Assembly (NCBI GenBank): GCA_964500805.1
Contig: CAZCQH010000021.1
Span: forward strand, 1-64,000
Direction of reading: 5' to 3'
DNA: 64,000 nucleotides
Origin: Ga0077555 sp964500805
GTDB lineage: Bacteria; Pseudomonadota; Alphaproteobacteria; Rhizobiales; Hyphomicrobiaceae
Below the pieces are notes generated by a model, which worked only from the letters and a program-made list of their open reading frames with translations, ran no database searches and had not been told where the DNA came from. A program made the translations under genes and the position numbers. The first letter of the stretch is position 1. Every line of letters starts with the position of its first letter. Shown here in pieces: positions 62,154 to 64,000 of this stretch.

Positions 62154-62966
62154 TCAGGGGCGGGCGAATCCGTAGCGCTGGAATATGGCATAACTCGCGG
62201 CTGACTTGAGGTAGTCGGCGAAGGAAACGCCGGCTGGACCCGACCGCTTCAGTACCACCAGCGTCTGATTGATCGGCGCATGCAAGGAGGTGGGCAGTAC
62301 GACCGACTTCACCTGCGATGCGGCTGGCTCGGTTACGATGACGGACTGCGCCGTCAATCCCGCTTGCGCGGCCCCCGTTGCAACATATTGGGTAACCTGG
62401 CCGACATTCTCGCCGAAGACGAGGAGCGGTGCGATCTCGGGCAGCAGCCCGAGCTTTGCCATAGCCTCGCGTGCGGCGCGGCCGTAGGGGGCAAGTTCGG
62501 GATTGGCAATGGCAAAGCGCCGCAGTGTCCTCGCGTCGATCGCTGATCGGATACCGGCAAGCCCCGTATCGGGAGCGATGTTGCTCGCTGGATTGACAAT
62601 TAGGCTGAGCCGGCCTGTGACGAGGATCTCTGGTGGCCCGGTGGTGAGACCCTCGGCGGCGAGCTTCTGTGTGCTCTCCTCGTCCGCGGCTAGAAAGACG
62701 TCGAAGGGCGCGCCTTGCATGATCTGGCGCATGAGGTTGCCGGTGGCTCCATAGACGACCACAGGCTTCGGGCGACCAGTTTTTGCATACTCCGCCACGA
62801 TCTCCTCGATCGCGTCGCGAAAACTGGCGGCGACAGCGATTCGGACCTCCTGAGCGGCGCCGTGGCTCGGCGCCAGCAACAGTGCTGCGGCTGCTGCGGC
62901 TTTGATCCACGAAAGAGCCGAAATAAGGAGAGACCGCATGAGGGAACGGTGCATGTGTTCGGGCAT
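62154..62966 (-). CDS. modA: molybdate ABC transporter periplasmic binding protein
   Basis: A 270-residue periplasmic protein with a signal peptide (~1-38, ending HGAAQ). The mature start EVRIAVAASFRDAIEEIVAEY and VVVYGATGNLMRQIMQGAPFDVFLAADE are hallmark ModA segments holding the oxyanion-binding Ser and main-chain groups, followed by FAIANPELAPYGRAA and VGQVTQYVATGAAQAGLTAQS. It is first in the order modA, SRPBCC, modB, modC. No ModE box was recognised upstream, and three N-terminal Met codons leave the exact start uncertain. Confidence 0.95.
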   Translation of the reverse strand: MPEHMHRSLMRSLLISALSWIKAAAAAALLLAPSHGAAQEVRIAVAASFRDAIEEIVAEYAKTGRPKPVVVYGATGNLMRQIMQGAPFDVFLAADEESTQKLAAEGLTTGPPEILVTGRLSLIVNPASNIAPDTGLAGIRSAIDARTLRRFAIANPELAPYGRAAREAMAKLGLLPEIAPLLVFGENVGQVTQYVATGAAQAGLTAQSVIVTEPAASQVKSVVLPTSLHAPINQTLVVLKRSGPAGVSFADYLKSAASYAIFQRYGFARP

Positions 62967-63330
62967 CGCTGCATCAGTATCGCCGGTGGTGCACGAGGTC
63001 TAGCGGCGTCGGTTGAGAAGTGCCGCAAGCGAGGCGTTGCGGTCATTGCACCGTTGCACCCCTGGGTTTATCGGAGTCGGTAAGACGCCCATAAATTATT
63101 GGCCATCGACGAGCACGGCACGTGGTGCCAGCGCGCTGCGGTGAGAGCCTCGGTGATCGCAGGCTCTGTCGTCGCGCCATGCCGGACGTTCACTGGCGAG
63201 CCGGTGAATAATCGAACCGCCTCCTTCGAGCGCAGATTGCGATAGATCTCACGGATTGCTGATTGGGCGCTCATCTGCGAGACTTTTGCCAAACCGATGA
63301 CAGCACCGGACGAGCCAAGAAGGGAGCCCC
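62967..63330. other. intergenic region between divergent modA and alcohol dehydrogenase
   Basis: 364 bp with no convincing gene. A 74-codon minus-strand frame (63068-63292) shows no recognisable family. The region must hold both promoters and any molybdate control element, but no ModE box or molybdenum-cofactor riboswitch was identified by eye. AAGGGA precedes the dehydrogenase start. Confidence 0.5.
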
Positions 63331-64000
63331 ATGAAAACCCGCGCCGCCGTCATTTTTGAGATGGAGAAGTCGAGGCCTTATGCCACGTCGAAGCCGCTCT
63401 CCATCGAGGACCTCGATCTTGATCCGCCCGGCGAAGGCGAAATCCTGATCAGGGTCAGGGCCGCGGGCCTCTGTCATTCGGACCTCTCGACGATCAACGG
63501 CGACCGTCCTCGGCAGATGCCGATGGTGCTCGGCCACGAGGCGGCGGGCGAGGTGATGGAGCTAGGTCCCGGCGTGCGCGACCTGAAAGTTGGCGATCAT
63601 GTGATCCTGGTGTTCGTGCCGAGTTGCGGCCATTGCTTGCCGTGCATGGAAGGTCGGCCAGCACTCTGCGAGCCAGGATTCAAGTCGAACGGTGCGGGGA
63701 CGCTGATCTCGGGAGCAACGCGGCTCTCCCTCAACGGGCACCCGGTTTATCACCACGTCGGCGTGTCGGCATTTTCCGAGTATGCCGTCGTGGCGCGGGA
63801 GAGCGTGGTGAAAATCGATCCGACCTTGCCGTTCGAGGAAGCGGCGCTGTTCGGCTGCGCCGTGATCACGGGTGCGGGCGCGGTGATCAACACCGCGAAG
63901 GTGCAGCCGGGGACGACGGTGGCGGTGGTGGGCCTCGGTGGCGTCGGTTTGATGTCGCTGCTGGCGGCCCGCTTGTCAGGCGTGCGGGCGACGGTTGCGA
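63331..64000 (+). CDS. zinc-dependent alcohol dehydrogenase (MDR superfamily), 3' partial
   Basis: The frame opens at ATG 63331 after AAGGGA and runs off the window end, giving 223 residues. It is a medium-chain dehydrogenase: AAGLCHSDLSTINGD carries the catalytic-zinc Cys and LGHEAAGEVMELG the catalytic-zinc His. The structural zinc loop reads SCGHCLPCMEGRPALC, the Rossmann motif GLGGVGLMS, and VYHHVGVSAFSEYAVV lies between. It resembles class III/AdhC-like or NDMA-type alcohol dehydrogenases. The substrate is unknown. It is divergent from the mod operon. Confidence 0.92.
   Translation, partial: MKTRAAVIFEMEKSRPYATSKPLSIEDLDLDPPGEGEILIRVRAAGLCHSDLSTINGDRPRQMPMVLGHEAAGEVMELGPGVRDLKVGDHVILVFVPSCGHCLPCMEGRPALCEPGFKSNGAGTLISGATRLSLNGHPVYHHVGVSAFSEYAVVARESVVKIDPTLPFEEAALFGCAVITGAGAVINTAKVQPGTTVAVVGLGGVGLMSLLAARLSGVRATVA

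Noticed and set aside
63068..63292. 74-codon minus-strand frame between modA and the alcohol dehydrogenase
   Set aside because: No family resemblance, no clear ribosome-binding site, and it lies in the divergent promoter region.
62967..63330. Possible ModE box or molybdenum-cofactor riboswitch before modA
   Set aside because: No palindrome of the ModE type and no riboswitch-like conserved core could be identified by eye.

Overview
The window is GC-rich, densely coding chromosomal DNA that looks like an alphaproteobacterium of the order Hyphomicrobiales (Rhizobiales). The grounds are an F0-only ATP synthase operon (atpI-B-E-b'-b, with b and b' as separate genes and no F1 genes following), an HWE-type histidine kinase, an LdtR-like MarR regulator, a TctC/Bug solute receptor, and two perfect chromosomal parS sites. 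No rRNA, tRNA, CRISPR array, phage or intact insertion sequence was seen. The genus cannot be fixed from the sequence alone.

Layout. 0-8.2 kb: 5'-truncated TctC receptor, queA with a secreted protein, a thioredoxin-domain protein divergent from a flavin monooxygenase, a methyltransferase, an FNT channel and a decayed VapC toxin. 8.4-10.7 kb: thiamine-diphosphate E1 alpha and beta genes separated by a terminator-like inverted repeat and three near-identical ~88-bp palindromic repeats. 10.7-16.8 kb: a secreted TPR-CHAT protease homologue, a small protein, zupT and an MFS carrier. 16.8-24.3 kb: first parS cluster, a PfkB kinase, hrpB, mtgA, an LdtR-like regulator and two DsbA-like oxidoreductases. 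24.7-32 kb: a ClpN-DUF4332 fusion, a MAPEG protein, smc and a PAS kinase. 32.2-35 kb: F0 operon with a visible promoter. 35-44 kb: MFS carrier, amidase, a peptidoglycan-binding-like protein, a MASE1-PAS-HWE kinase with two receiver proteins, a NYN protein and a KdgK-like kinase. 44-53.6 kb: a thiolase/DUF35/dehydratase locus, an MFS exporter, a deacetylase, an amidohydrolase coupled to a caspase-fold protein, a radical-SAM/YkgJ pair and mscL. 53.8-58.6 kb: a CrbS/CrbR-like symporter-kinase and response regulator, convergent, with the second parS cluster between them. 58.7-64 kb: a dehydrogenase, a molybdate ABC transporter operon (modA, SRPBCC, modB, modC) and a 3'-truncated zinc alcohol dehydrogenase.

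The most unusual items are: (i) the caspase-fold protein at 49.2-49.9 kb, whose p10-like half precedes the p20 half that carries His and Cys; (ii) two parS loci 40.8 kb apart that share flanking sequence, with smc between them; (iii) the tandem palindromic repeats splitting the E1 genes, with degenerate relatives at 22.5 and possibly 48.1 kb; (iv) the radical-SAM/YkgJ pair; and (v) the ClpN-DUF4332 fusion. Functional calls rest on motifs and family resemblance read by eye; no search was run.
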